Source: Anaerolineae bacterium (GTDB taxonomy: Bacteria > Chloroflexota > Anaerolineae > 4572-78 > J111). Taken from it: 11,712 nt of DNA. This document shows, piece by piece, positions 1 through 7,252 of the stretch. The position numbers and the translations under genes are program-made. The stretch's first letter is position 1. Each line of letters starts with the position of its first letter. Under the pieces are notes generated by a model, which saw nothing but the letters and a program-made list of their open reading frames with translations, did not search any database and was not told the origin of the DNA. The stretch is taken from positions 1-11,712 of the forward strand of contig JAGRBY010000185.1 in NCBI GenBank assembly GCA_020433835.1, given 5' to 3'.

Positions 1-111
1 AGCCGTTAACATCGGAAAGGTAATTAAGGTTCCTCCTCCGGCCAAGGCATTTACAGCTCCACCGGCGACGGCAGCTAATCCCACAAGTAAAAAATCGAAC
101 CAACTTGTCAT
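1..111 (-). CDS. TauE/SafE family membrane permease (5' part only, runs off left edge)
   Basis: The minus strand from 111 reads ATG and stays open for 37 codons to the window edge, starting [18 protein letters not shown]. It then has a glycine-rich turn, [14 protein letters not shown] hydrophobic helix followed by N-x-x-x-GGGT-L-I-x-x-P is the usual N-terminus of TauE/SafE (DUF81) permeases. Members of this family are proposed to move sulfite, sulfonates or other organic anions across the cytoplasmic membrane. An AGGA box lies about 11 bases upstream of the ATG (around 123-126), which supports the start. The rest of the protein is outside the window, so the substrate cannot be inferred. Family membership is an inference from this short N-terminal signature only. 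Confidence 0.72.
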   Translation of the reverse strand, partial: MTSWFDFLLVGLAAVAGGAVNALAGGGTLITFPMLTA

Positions 112-372
112 TGTAAGTTTTATCCTAAAAGTAATAGTTTACCATCTATTCAACAGTAGACCCATACGACAAACGAGCAAAGCCAAGGCGATGCTAAAGC
201 AGAGAAACAAAAAAGCAAACATTCTGAGATACCGTTTGGCCTAATTTTAGCCTTTACTCGGTGGCAAACTCTCTACGGCTGAACAATTATAGTTTTTGTG
301 AAAAAAAGCACATTAAAAGAGGGTACGTATTATGGGGCAAGTGTATGTGGCTGTCAACCTAACGCCAGCGTC

Positions 373-1068
373 TTAGTCCGTTTCGCCCAACAACCCCATC
401 TTCATCGCCTGTGTCACGGCTTCGGTGCGGTTGGTGACGTTAAGCTTACCCAAAATATTGCCTACGTGAATTTTGACCGTTCGCTCAACGATATGAAGTT
501 CTTTCGCAATATCTTTATTGCGTGCTCCTCGGCCAAGGAGGCGTAAAACTTCCAATTCGCGAGGGGTCAATTTTGGGTCATCAGATCCGTGCTGCTTTAA
601 TTTAACATCGCTATCATCCTGAGCCATGGTCTGCTCAACCATATTGGAAAAGTGATCGAGAATTCGAGCTGCAACGGTTGGATTAAGCAGCGACTCGCCT
701 CGATGAGCGGCCCTAATCGCCTCAATAAGGCGATCGGGGGGAGCATCTTTAAGCAAGAAGCCCCGTGCTCCTGCCGCAATACCGTTATAAATATCTTCGT
801 CATCGGCAAACGTGGTCAGGATAATAAGTTGAATGTTAGGGTATTTGGCATTAATGCGTCTTATCGCCTCAACACCGCCTATACCCGGCATCCTCAAATC
901 CATGAGGATAACATCCGGCTGATTTTCGCGGGCAAAATCAACCGCAGCTTCCCCATTTTCGGCCTCACCGATCACCTCGATGTCATCTTCGAGGTCAATA
1001 ATCGATCCCAGCCCCCGTCGAACAATAGGATGGTCATCCGCTATTAAAACTTTTATGGCTTGGCTCAT
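373..1068 (-). CDS. NarL/LuxR-family response regulator
   Basis: This 231-residue DNA-binding response regulator has the standard two-domain build and normal length. The receiver (about 5-120) has the acidic pair D11-D12, the phosphoacceptor D57 in LMDLRMPG, the switch Thr at 85-86 and Lys107 in LLKD. A low-complexity linker (about 140-165) leads to a LuxR/GerE helix-turn-helix (about 166-225) containing LTPRELEVLRLL and the recognition-helix region VERTVKIHVGNILGKL. Its ATG overlaps the stop of the upstream sensor kinase by four bases (ATGA, 1065-1068). The two are therefore translationally coupled and almost certainly a cognate pair. Phosphorylation should drive dimerisation and promoter binding. 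Target genes cannot be read from the sequence; the TauE/SafE-like gene 261 bases downstream on the same strand is one candidate, by position only. Confidence 0.95.
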   Translation of the reverse strand: MSQAIKVLIADDHPIVRRGLGSIIDLEDDIEVIGEAENGEAAVDFARENQPDVILMDLRMPGIGGVEAIRRINAKYPNIQLIILTTFADDEDIYNGIAAGARGFLLKDAPPDRLIEAIRAAHRGESLLNPTVAARILDHFSNMVEQTMAQDDSDVKLKQHGSDDPKLTPRELEVLRLLGRGARNKDIAKELHIVERTVKIHVGNILGKLNVTNRTEAVTQAMKMGLLGETD

Positions 1069-3857
1069 TTGGAAATCACGACCTTTATCTGTGTACCGCC
1101 GTTAGCCGGCGCATCGAAATAAACCTGTCCGCCCATCAACCCTACCCGCTCCCGGATGCCAACCAACCCCAACCCCCCAATACGGGCCGGATGTCTGTCT
1201 GATCCGTTGGTTGCATGGGCAGCTTGCTTTTGCTGCCTCGATCTTTCTAGCCCAATACCGTTATCAACTATAGTGAGCGTCACCGTTTTTGGCTCGAAGG
1301 CCAGGGTAACCTCAACCTTGGAGGCTTGGGCGTGCTTTTTGATATTGGTCATCGCTTCCTGGGCAATACGATATAAATTCTGCTCGGTACCGGCATCAAG
1401 CGCTGTGGGATAGCCTTCCAGAACAAATTTACCTTCTAAACCGGTTTCGTTTTTGAAACGCTCAACCTGCTGGGCTATGGCCTGATCGAGCGTTAGGCTT
1501 TCTAAAACCGTGGGCCGGAGATTAAAGACAGAGCGTCGGGCTTCCTGCAAGCTCGATTGGGCTAACTCGCGGGCCTCACGCAAGCTAAGAAGCGCTTTTT
1601 GCGTATTTTTTACGCTAAGCCGCTCTGCTGCCTGAAGTTGAATGAGAATCCCGGTAAAACCTTGCGCCAGCGTGTCGTGAATTTCACGGGCCATGCGGTT
1701 ACGTTCTTCAAAAACAGCGGCCTCACGGCTGCGCCGGTAGAGGCGCGCATTAACCACAGCAATGGCAATCTGATTGCCGATGGCTTGCAGCAGTTCTACT
1801 TCAGTTTCGGAAAAGGTTGATTCCGTGCGGCTGGCAATACCTAGCACCCCTGTAATATCCGCTTTGGCCAAAAGCGGAGCCGCGGCCAAACATTGCCACC
1901 CTTCATAGCTAAAAAGCGGATCATCCGGCCACTGGTTCTGATAGAGATGGGCATCTTCTAATAACAGCGGGTCGCCACTTTCAACAACCTGCCAAATAAG
2001 ACCCTGGCCGGGATAGATAGTCTGCTGCTCCATCTGTTCTGCCAAACCGGCGGGCAACCCACGCTGAACACGCAACCGTAAAAAATCTTCCGATTGGCGC
2101 TGTAAATAGATCCAGCAGGCATCGACGGGCATGACCTCAAATACAGAGTCCATGGCGTTGTTGAGAACGTCATCAATATCCAAAGATTGGCTCACCGTGT
2201 AGCCAACCGCATTGAGGGCGCTTAAAAACTGAACACGCTGTTGAAGCTGGGCGTCAGTTAGACTAAAGAGCGTTGCATGCTCTAGGGCAATGGCGGCATG
2301 GTTAGCAAAGCTGGCTGCCAAATTAACTTCTTGCTCGGTGAAAAAATGTTCCTCGTCTCGGTAGATGGTCAAGGCAGCGGGCAGCACATGGGGGGCGATG
2401 AGCGGAATGACCAAAAGTGATTGATACCCCTCGGCTTGAGCCAGCGGCAAGAGATTGGCAAAGCTAGGGTCAAGTTCAATATTGGGCACCTGGACAGGTT
2501 GTCCGGTTGATATCGCCCGATAGGCCGGAAATCTTTTGGTTGTATCCGTCAGTTCCAGGCGCGAGACATAGTTCTGGCTTAGTCCTCGGCTGGCTCGAAT
2601 TCGCAACTCAGCATGCGTCTCATCAGTTATCAACAGCGCGCATTGGCGCACATTAAAAAGACGGCGAACTTCATCGAGAATAGCATTAATAACTTGGTCG
2701 GTATCCAGTGAGGAAGCGACAACGGTACTGGTTTTGTTAAGTGTGGTGAGTTCTACTAAGCGCTGCCGAATACTTTGCTCCGTTCGCAGCAGCGTACGGG
2801 CCAGCCGACCAATCTGATCGGGTCGCTCCGAAAGCGGCTCGATAGTTTCGGGAATCAACTCAACCCCCGAAATCTGCTGCCCTACGCTTTCGCCATAACG
2901 GGTTAACTGGGCCAAGGGGTTAAAAACGCGATTTGAGAAGGCATACCAAAACAAAATCGCCCCGGCCCCAAAGATGAGCAAGGCAATAAGCAACCCTTGT
3001 TGAAAGCGCTTAAGCGAGGCAAACGCCAGCCGAGTGGGATGGCGAACAATAACACCCCAGTTTGCGGTTGGCATAGGGGTGTAGTTATAAAGCCAGGTTT
3101 CACCTTCGCTCTCATCGGTGAATTCCCCTTCTTCGCCGGCCAAAACGGCCTTTAGCACGGTTGAACTATCATCAGCAAAATCCGTCAGCAGCTTGTCGGG
3201 ATTAGAGTGGGCAATAATCTGCCCAGCAGAATCGACAATAATTATATCGATTTTCTCGCTTTCCGGACGTTTCTCGCTGATTTGAACCAGCGTTTCGGTC
3301 AGCCGTTGTAGCTCAAGATTAACACCCACCACACCATCAAACTCACCATGTTTGTAGACCGGCATTACGCTGGTAATAACCGGTCGATCCGTTGTGGGCG
3401 AGATACGTCCTTTTGAAAAGACGTGATGGCCGGTGGTCATGGCATCTTGGAAATAGTCTCTATAGGAAAAATCGGTGCCGATTGTCGATCCGGGGCTAGA
3501 GGGATAATGGTATAGCATAGTCCCGTCTTTGGTTAGCCGATATAATAGGTTAACATCCTGGCGTGCAATAGCGCCTGCTGAAAAGGCCTCGGCCATGCGC
3601 TCAGGTTCGGCTTCGATAACGGCGGGAAGTTTAGCATAAGCAATGGCGGCTTCCTTGGCTAACCGAAGGAGCGAATCGGTCTCCAAAGCAATAGCCCGAG
3701 CCAAGCTCAAATCAGCCGCCGAAACTTCCTCGCGCAGCCGCTCACTTTCAACCGAGTAAAAAAACAGGGCTAAAGCAAATATTGGGCCCACAAAAAGAAG
3801 GTATAGGGCTAACAATTGTAACTGTAAGTCGGTCTTGCTGCGTTCTTTCACACTCAT
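1065..3857 (-). CDS. Membrane sensor histidine kinase: dCache-HAMP-GAF-GAF-HisKA_3-HATPase
   Basis: This large sensor kinase has 930 residues from the chosen start. In order: TM helix (about 12-36), an extracytoplasmic dCache-like sensor (about 38-265, with the conserved stretch FSYRDYFQDA), TM helix (288-307), HAMP (308-363), two GAF domains (about 378-530 and 548-705), and a HisKA_3 dimerisation domain with phosphoacceptor H727 in REIHDTLAQG. The HATPase_c domain follows, with N838, DNGIG (865-869) and GGLGLVGIRERV (894-905). HisKA_3 kinases normally phosphorylate NarL-type regulators, which matches the coupled gene downstream. The dCache domain should bind a small extracellular ligand; the GAF domains may sense a cytoplasmic ligand or redox state. 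An in-frame ATG at 3878 would add seven residues. I prefer 3857 because an AGGGG box lies eight bases upstream, whereas 3878 has no visible ribosome binding site. Confidence 0.93.
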   Translation of the reverse strand: MSVKERSKTDLQLQLLALYLLFVGPIFALALFFYSVESERLREEVSAADLSLARAIALETDSLLRLAKEAAIAYAKLPAVIEAEPERMAEAFSAGAIARQDVNLLYRLTKDGTMLYHYPSSPGSTIGTDFSYRDYFQDAMTTGHHVFSKGRISPTTDRPVITSVMPVYKHGEFDGVVGVNLELQRLTETLVQISEKRPESEKIDIIIVDSAGQIIAHSNPDKLLTDFADDSSTVLKAVLAGEEGEFTDESEGETWLYNYTPMPTANWGVIVRHPTRLAFASLKRFQQGLLIALLIFGAGAILFWYAFSNRVFNPLAQLTRYGESVGQQISGVELIPETIEPLSERPDQIGRLARTLLRTEQSIRQRLVELTTLNKTSTVVASSLDTDQVINAILDEVRRLFNVRQCALLITDETHAELRIRASRGLSQNYVSRLELTDTTKRFPAYRAISTGQPVQVPNIELDPSFANLLPLAQAEGYQSLLVIPLIAPHVLPAALTIYRDEEHFFTEQEVNLAASFANHAAIALEHATLFSLTDAQLQQRVQFLSALNAVGYTVSQSLDIDDVLNNAMDSVFEVMPVDACWIYLQRQSEDFLRLRVQRGLPAGLAEQMEQQTIYPGQGLIWQVVESGDPLLLEDAHLYQNQWPDDPLFSYEGWQCLAAAPLLAKADITGVLGIASRTESTFSETEVELLQAIGNQIAIAVVNARLYRRSREAAVFEERNRMAREIHDTLAQGFTGILIQLQAAERLSVKNTQKALLSLREARELAQSSLQEARRSVFNLRPTVLESLTLDQAIAQQVERFKNETGLEGKFVLEGYPTALDAGTEQNLYRIAQEAMTNIKKHAQASKVEVTLAFEPKTVTLTIVDNGIGLERSRQQKQAAHATNGSDRHPARIGGLGLVGIRERVGLMGGQVYFDAPANGGTQIKVVISK

Positions 3858-4115
3858 CGTGAAAACCCCTAGCCTCATTTGCTGTAGGGTTACTGAATAT
3901 TGCTTCGAGAAACTCTCTATGTTTTATAAGCGAGGGTCGTCTCTCTATAAAAGAGAGGCAGTTGTCTTAATCTTTCCAAAACGAGATTATGGAAAAGGTT
4001 GAAGTCCATTTTGTAGGTGATTATATGGAATAAACGGGCTTGATAGCATTTTAGAAAGCAAGTATACCACAAGATTACGTAAATTATGAAAATGTGTCAA
4101 AAAATCACGCTGTTA

Positions 4116-4261
4116 AAGAACAACACTACCTTTGCACTTTAAAGAATGATGGCCAGAAACCAGGGTTTTGATACCGCATTGTTACCTTTTTGTGGCCAAA
4201 AGCGCTCTTTTTAACGCTAAAAACCCTGGTTTCTAAAAAAGTGCAAACATAGTAAGAACAA
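4116..4261. repeat. Putative 8-base target-site duplication (AAGAACAA x2)
   Basis: Direct copies of AAGAACAA at 4116-4123 and 4254-4261 bracket the inverted-repeat element. The right copy abuts the palindrome exactly; the left is one base (C4124) away. Families such as IS66, ISL3 and IS1595 generate duplications of about this size, but the element ends do not let me assign it to one. The local A-richness raises the chance of a coincidental match somewhat. Confidence 0.5.
4124..4253. mobile_element. MITE-like palindromic element with 8-base flanking direct repeat
   Basis: The core is a perfect 15-base inverted repeat: AGAAACCAGGGTTTT (4155-4169) and AAAACCCTGGTTTCT (4220-4234). Outside it is a second perfect 10-base pair, TTTGCACTTT (4131-4140) and AAAGTGCAAA (4238-4247). 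After two mismatches, ACTA/TAGT extends the ends to 4125 and 4253. The same octamer, AAGAACAA, stands on both sides (4116-4123 and 4254-4261), as expected for a target-site duplication. No coding capacity is present. The natural reading is a short non-autonomous insertion mobilised in trans by a transposase encoded elsewhere. A structured regulatory RNA or protein-binding palindrome is the alternative, but it would not explain the flanking repeat. Confidence 0.6.
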
Positions 4262-4293
4262 AAATCATTCAACTTTAAATTGATCGGTCAAAC

Positions 4294-4322
4294 TTCTCAA
4301 TATTTTTATATTATGTTATAAT
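4294..4322 (+). promoter_or_regulatory. Sigma-70-type promoter of the secreted-protein gene
   Basis: A perfect -10 hexamer, TATAAT (4317-4322), is preceded by an extended -10 TGT (TG at 4314-4315). A -35 of TTCTCA (4294-4299, four of six consensus bases) stands 17 bases upstream. Transcription would start near 4329, giving a leader of roughly 58 bases before the ATG at 4387. It lies just outside the MITE-like element, so the insertion has not split the core promoter. Confidence 0.5.
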
Positions 4323-4386
4323 TTTATGTGAAATGTTTATGTCATCTTACCATAGTATATTTTGATAAAACAAATGGGAGACGCTG

Positions 4387-5376
4387 ATGAAACCAAACGC
4401 TTTCCGGTACTTGGTAGCTATCGCCACGTTGGTACTTTTGATACTAACCGGAGGTGCGGCTGTGCTGGCTCAAGGGCCAGAAACAGTCATCATTACTTCA
4501 CCGGCAGACGGGGGAACGGTATCTGGTATTGTAGAGGTTACCGGTGTTATCGATTTTCCGGACTTTGTTAAGTACGAGATATTTCTAAAGACCGGTGATA
4601 ACTCTATGTGGGGGGCCACAGTTTACGCTCCCGTAATTAACGGTATTCTGGCCAGACTCGATACGCGAACCGTACCAGACGGTAGTTACCAAATTGTAGT
4701 CAGAACCGTACACAGCGACCTTAACTATGATGAGGTTTTTGGCCCTATCTTTACCGTTAAAAACGATTTGGGGGCACCTCTGGCTCATCCTGAGGTTCAG
4801 TCTAGCCCACTGTATACCCCTTATGCCGGAGCATTGGCTCGCATACAAAACTGTAGTGGGGTCGATTTAGAGTTCGATTACACCAGCCCTGATGGTTTTT
4901 GCAGCGCCGATGATCTGTGGATTATGCCCAAAGCTCAAGATGCTACCGTTTGTACAACGGTTGATGTATTGCTCATCCCCTGTGAATACCGGGGCACTGC
5001 CTGGGGCTCTGGCGAGCCGAAAGCCAGAACATACAGTTTCGAGGCCGAACATGGTAAAATTTATGAGCTTAACTATGCCGGGGGTGTAAATCTCTTTATT
5101 AACGAAACCCCTGGTGACGAACGGGCTGCCACCGACGCTGGTGATCTTGAGGTGGGTGATCCCGCCCGCGATCAGGCCATTGCCGATGCGCGTGCCTCCG
5201 TTGGTCTTCCACAATTAGAAGCAGCAGCGACAACCACCGGTGAGTCGATGCTGCCGGTTTCTGGCCGATCAGCTGCCAGTGCCGGATTGCCCATCGTTTT
5301 AGCTGCGGCAGCACTTATTGGGTTGATGGTTATAGGTGGGTTTGTGGCTATCCGCCGAGGCCGATCTGTAGCGTAG
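4387..5376 (+). CDS. Secreted Ig-like domain protein with C-terminal LPVSG anchor-type signal
   Basis: This 329-residue exported protein starts at ATG 4387, six bases after GGGAG (4376-4380). It has a signal peptide with likely cleavage after VLA28, then a predicted Ig-like beta-sandwich (about 33-126). That domain carries the ITSPADGGTVSG...VTG...F..YEIFL pattern seen in bacterial surface-protein modules. An uncharacterised region follows (about 127-280) with four cysteines (C156, C172, C189, C199), enough for two disulfides once exported. The C-terminus has the three parts of a sorting signal: LPVSG (289-293), a hydrophobic segment (about 300-322) and a basic tail, RRGR (323-326). It should be held in the membrane or covalently anchored if a matching sortase exists; none is in this window. 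The middle region is not recognised, and no enzymatic motif is visible. Confidence 0.85.
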   Translation: MKPNAFRYLVAIATLVLLILTGGAAVLAQGPETVIITSPADGGTVSGIVEVTGVIDFPDFVKYEIFLKTGDNSMWGATVYAPVINGILARLDTRTVPDGSYQIVVRTVHSDLNYDEVFGPIFTVKNDLGAPLAHPEVQSSPLYTPYAGALARIQNCSGVDLEFDYTSPDGFCSADDLWIMPKAQDATVCTTVDVLLIPCEYRGTAWGSGEPKARTYSFEAEHGKIYELNYAGGVNLFINETPGDERAATDAGDLEVGDPARDQAIADARASVGLPQLEAAATTTGESMLPVSGRSAASAGLPIVLAAAALIGLMVIGGFVAIRRGRSVA

Positions 5377-5400
5377 ACAAAGCGTCTTTTATGATTACAA

Positions 5401-5434
5401 AAAAAACCACGCCGCAAAAATGGCGTGGTTTTTT
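5401..5434 (+). terminator. Strong intrinsic terminator
   Basis: ACCACGCC (5406-5413) and GGCGTGGT (5422-5429) form a perfect GC-rich stem with an 8-base loop. A-tract/T-tract pairing (5401-5405 with 5430-5434) extends the stem, and the T-run lies on the 3' side. It is 25 bases after the stop of the secreted-protein gene. The A-tract on the other side means it could also stop transcription arriving on the minus strand from the hflX cluster. Confidence 0.9.
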
Positions 5435-5443
5435 ATTTTATCT

Positions 5444-5589
5444 TAACTCAAGTTGCTACCCATCAGCAGATGAAGTAAGTTTCACCGCAAAGACGCCAAG
5501 TTCGCCAAGTTTTTATAAAAAATCTTCGTGTTCTTTGCGTCTTTGCGGTTCAATTAGGTTGTTTGGCCTAAAGGTGGCAACTTGGGTTA
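5444..5589. repeat. Nested palindromic repeat element
   Basis: An outer inverted repeat pairs TAACTCAAGTTGCTACC (5444-5460) with 5573-5589 (15 of 17 positions). Exactly 24 unpaired bases lie on each side before an inner stem, where 5484-5509 pairs with 5524-5549 (21 of 26 positions). The inner stem includes a perfect ACCGCAAAGACGC core. The tip (5510-5523) is itself AT-palindromic. TCT stands on both outer flanks (5441-5443, 5590-5592), and TTCA flanks the inner core. No coding capacity is seen. The symmetry points to a hairpin-forming dispersed repeat or a non-autonomous mobile element, possibly one inserted inside another. It follows the terminator, so it is not needed to end the upstream transcript. 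Confidence 0.6.
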
Positions 5590-5676
5590 TCTCATATACT
5601 TTTCGTAAAATAAATCTATCAGGCCACACATTACTCTAAATAATCAAGATTAGTCAGGTAAAGCACAGGCACTTTA

Positions 5677-5856
5677 TCACAATGTATCAGAAAACAGTAT
5701 ACCCCCCAGCCCGATAATAACCCCCAAATGCAGCAACCACTGGCCAACGATTAAAAAGGATAGAAAAGGCACAAATTGAGCAATAAAGCTAATAATAACC
5801 AATATTAGCCCAATAATCACGGGTAACCCTTTAATTAGCGCCAGCTTGTCAAGCAT
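5677..5856 (-). CDS. 59-residue hydrophobic two-helix membrane protein
   Basis: This short gene begins at ATG 5856 and ends at TGA 5677-5679. A strong ribosome binding site, AAGGAG (5865-5870), stands eight bases upstream. The product begins MLDKLALIKGLPVIIGLILV, continues through a second hydrophobic stretch and ends SDTL. Residues of about 10-28 and 33-55 form two probable transmembrane helices, with basic residues K4 and K9 at the N-terminus. It starts only 29 bases after the hflX stop on the same strand, so it is most likely the last gene of that transcript. No family is recognised. The strong ribosome binding site and coherent hydrophobic profile argue for a real gene over chance. Confidence 0.65.
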   Translation of the reverse strand: MLDKLALIKGLPVIIGLILVIISFIAQFVPFLSFLIVGQWLLHLGVIIGLGGILFSDTL

Positions 5857-5885
5857 TGCGAGGTCTCCTTTAGAATTTTATGAAG

Positions 5886-7217
5886 TTAGGTACGCACTGA
5901 ATGTAGTCGAAATGGCTCGACAAGTTCTACTAAATGTTTAGGGACATGAACGGTGATGCGGGTTCCATCCGGCTCGTGAGATTCTTCTTCAACAATAGCG
6001 TGCTCATAAAGGGTTGAAACCACATCGCCTCGACTGTATGGGATGAGCAGGGTTACAGTTCTTCGCACAGACTGCAAAATACCCTCAACACGCATAAGCA
6101 AATTGTCGATACCGTAACCGGTAACGGCACTTACAGCCACACTGTTAGGATACTCGGCTAACATTTCTGTAACTTGCTCCGGGTCCTCGAGCCGATCAAC
6201 CTTGTTGAGAGCAACCAATTGGGGAATTTTATCCGCGCCCAGATCCGCCAGTGTCTCATCAACCACCGCCGCCTGCATTTCAGCGTTTGGATGGGTGATA
6301 TCAACCACGTGTAAAATCAGGTCGGCCTCAACAATCTCCTCTAATGTTGCTCGAAATGCGGCCACCAAATTGGTCGGCAATTTCTGAATAAAACCAACTG
6401 TATCGCTAAACAGAACGGCATTTTTGCTGGGCAGCATCACCTGGCGTGTAGTAGGATCGAGCGTAGCAAAAAGCTGATCAGCGGCTAAAACATTGGCCTG
6501 GGCCAATTTGTTAAGCAGCGTACTTTTGCCGGCGTTAGTATAGCCTACAATCGCCACCACCGGAACACCCGACCGCTTGCGCTGCTGCCGATGCCGTGCC
6601 CGATGAGCCCGCACTTTCTCCAGTTCGCTTTTTAAATGCGCTATACGATGATTGATCTCCCGGCGGTCAACCTCAAGCTGGGTTTCACCAGGGCCACGCA
6701 CCCCAACACCCCCGGTAGAACCTCCAGCCCGACCCCCAGCCTGGCGAGCCAGGTGAGTCCACATTCGGGTTAAACGCGGCAAGCGGTACTCGTACTGAGC
6801 CAGTTCAACCTGCAATTGACCCTCGCGGGTTTGGGCGTGACGCGCAAAGATATCTAAAATAAGCGCAGTGCGATCTAGTACCTTCACTTGTAGACGTTTC
6901 TCGAGTTCACGCTGCTGCCGGGGGCTGAGTTCGTCGTCAAACAAAAAAACGTCGATACCTAACTCATCGCGATAGGTGATCAACTCTTCAATCTTGCCTG
7001 AACCAATCATAGTGCCGGCATTAATACTGTCTAAACGTTGGTAGGTTCCACCTTCCACCTGTAAACCGGCCGTATCAGCCAGAGCAGCCAATTCCTCTAG
7101 CGAGTCTTCAACGTTAAATGTACCATTTTCGCGGGATGGCCGTTTTAACTCAGCCCCCACTACAAAAGCATGTTCAACGGGTGACTTGGTAGAGATGAGT
7201 TGATTTTGTCTTGAAAT
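5886..7217 (-). CDS. hflX: HflX ribosome-associated GTPase, probable ATT start
   Basis: HflX binds the 50S subunit and splits stalled or stressed 70S ribosomes. From the ATT start (7217) the product is 443 residues. It has the N-terminal HflX domain with DRTALILDIFARHAQTREG, a glycine-rich linker (about 163-186, RGPGETQLEVDRR), a coiled-coil, then the GTPase domain. Motifs are P-loop GYTNAGKST (225-233), ATLDPTTR, DTVGF (272-276), NKVD (338-341) and SAVTG. Start choice: AAGGAG (7225-7230) lies seven bases before the ATT. The next usable start is GTG 7160, which has no ribosome binding site and would remove EHAFVV, matching the first conserved strand of the family (E. coli has EQAVLV). No ATG, GTG or TTG is in frame between the upstream stop and GTG 7160. 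Conventional callers would report 424 residues from 7160. The function is secure; the start is an inference. Confidence 0.93.
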   Translation of the reverse strand: MSRQNQLISTKSPVEHAFVVGAELKRPSRENGTFNVEDSLEELAALADTAGLQVEGGTYQRLDSINAGTMIGSGKIEELITYRDELGIDVFLFDDELSPRQQRELEKRLQVKVLDRTALILDIFARHAQTREGQLQVELAQYEYRLPRLTRMWTHLARQAGGRAGGSTGGVGVRGPGETQLEVDRREINHRIAHLKSELEKVRAHRARHRQQRKRSGVPVVAIVGYTNAGKSTLLNKLAQANVLAADQLFATLDPTTRQVMLPSKNAVLFSDTVGFIQKLPTNLVAAFRATLEEIVEADLILHVVDITHPNAEMQAAVVDETLADLGADKIPQLVALNKVDRLEDPEQVTEMLAEYPNSVAVSAVTGYGIDNLLMRVEGILQSVRRTVTLLIPYSRGDVVSTLYEHAIVEEESHEPDGTRITVHVPKHLVELVEPFRLHSVRT

Positions 7218-7224
7218 AGATTAT

Positions 7225-7230
7225 CTCCTT
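7225..7230 (-). promoter_or_regulatory. Ribosome binding site that decides the hflX start
   Basis: AAGGAG on the minus strand is a near-perfect Shine-Dalgarno sequence, seven bases from the in-frame ATT at 7217-7215. An in-frame TAA just before the ATT (7223-7221) rules out a longer frame. No ribosome binding site precedes the GTG at 7160. Confidence 0.65.
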
Positions 7231-7252
7231 ACTATGTTAGGCGCAGTGGTAA

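Larger units (their letters stand above)
3879..4386. other. 508-base intergenic region between divergent genes
   Basis: This AT-rich spacer lies between the sensor kinase (minus) and the secreted protein (plus). I see no credible coding region in it. The kinase-proximal part holds a small hairpin, CTCTCT-ATAAA-AGAGAG (3941-3957), and a TTTCCA/TGGAAA inverted pair (3973-3978 and 3990-3995). A TATAAT on the minus strand (4025-4020) has no matching -35, so the kinase promoter is not resolved. The middle holds a MITE-like palindrome (4125-4253) and the end holds the promoter of the plus-strand gene; both are listed separately. Confidence 0.6.

Noticed and set aside
652..1047. 131-codon plus-strand frame inside the response regulator
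   Set aside because: It is antisense to the intact receiver domain and has no ribosome binding site or family resemblance.
4116..4261. CRISPR repeat or riboswitch
   Set aside because: There is one palindrome with no repeated spacer-repeat units and no match to a known riboswitch core. The flanking octamer fits insertion better.
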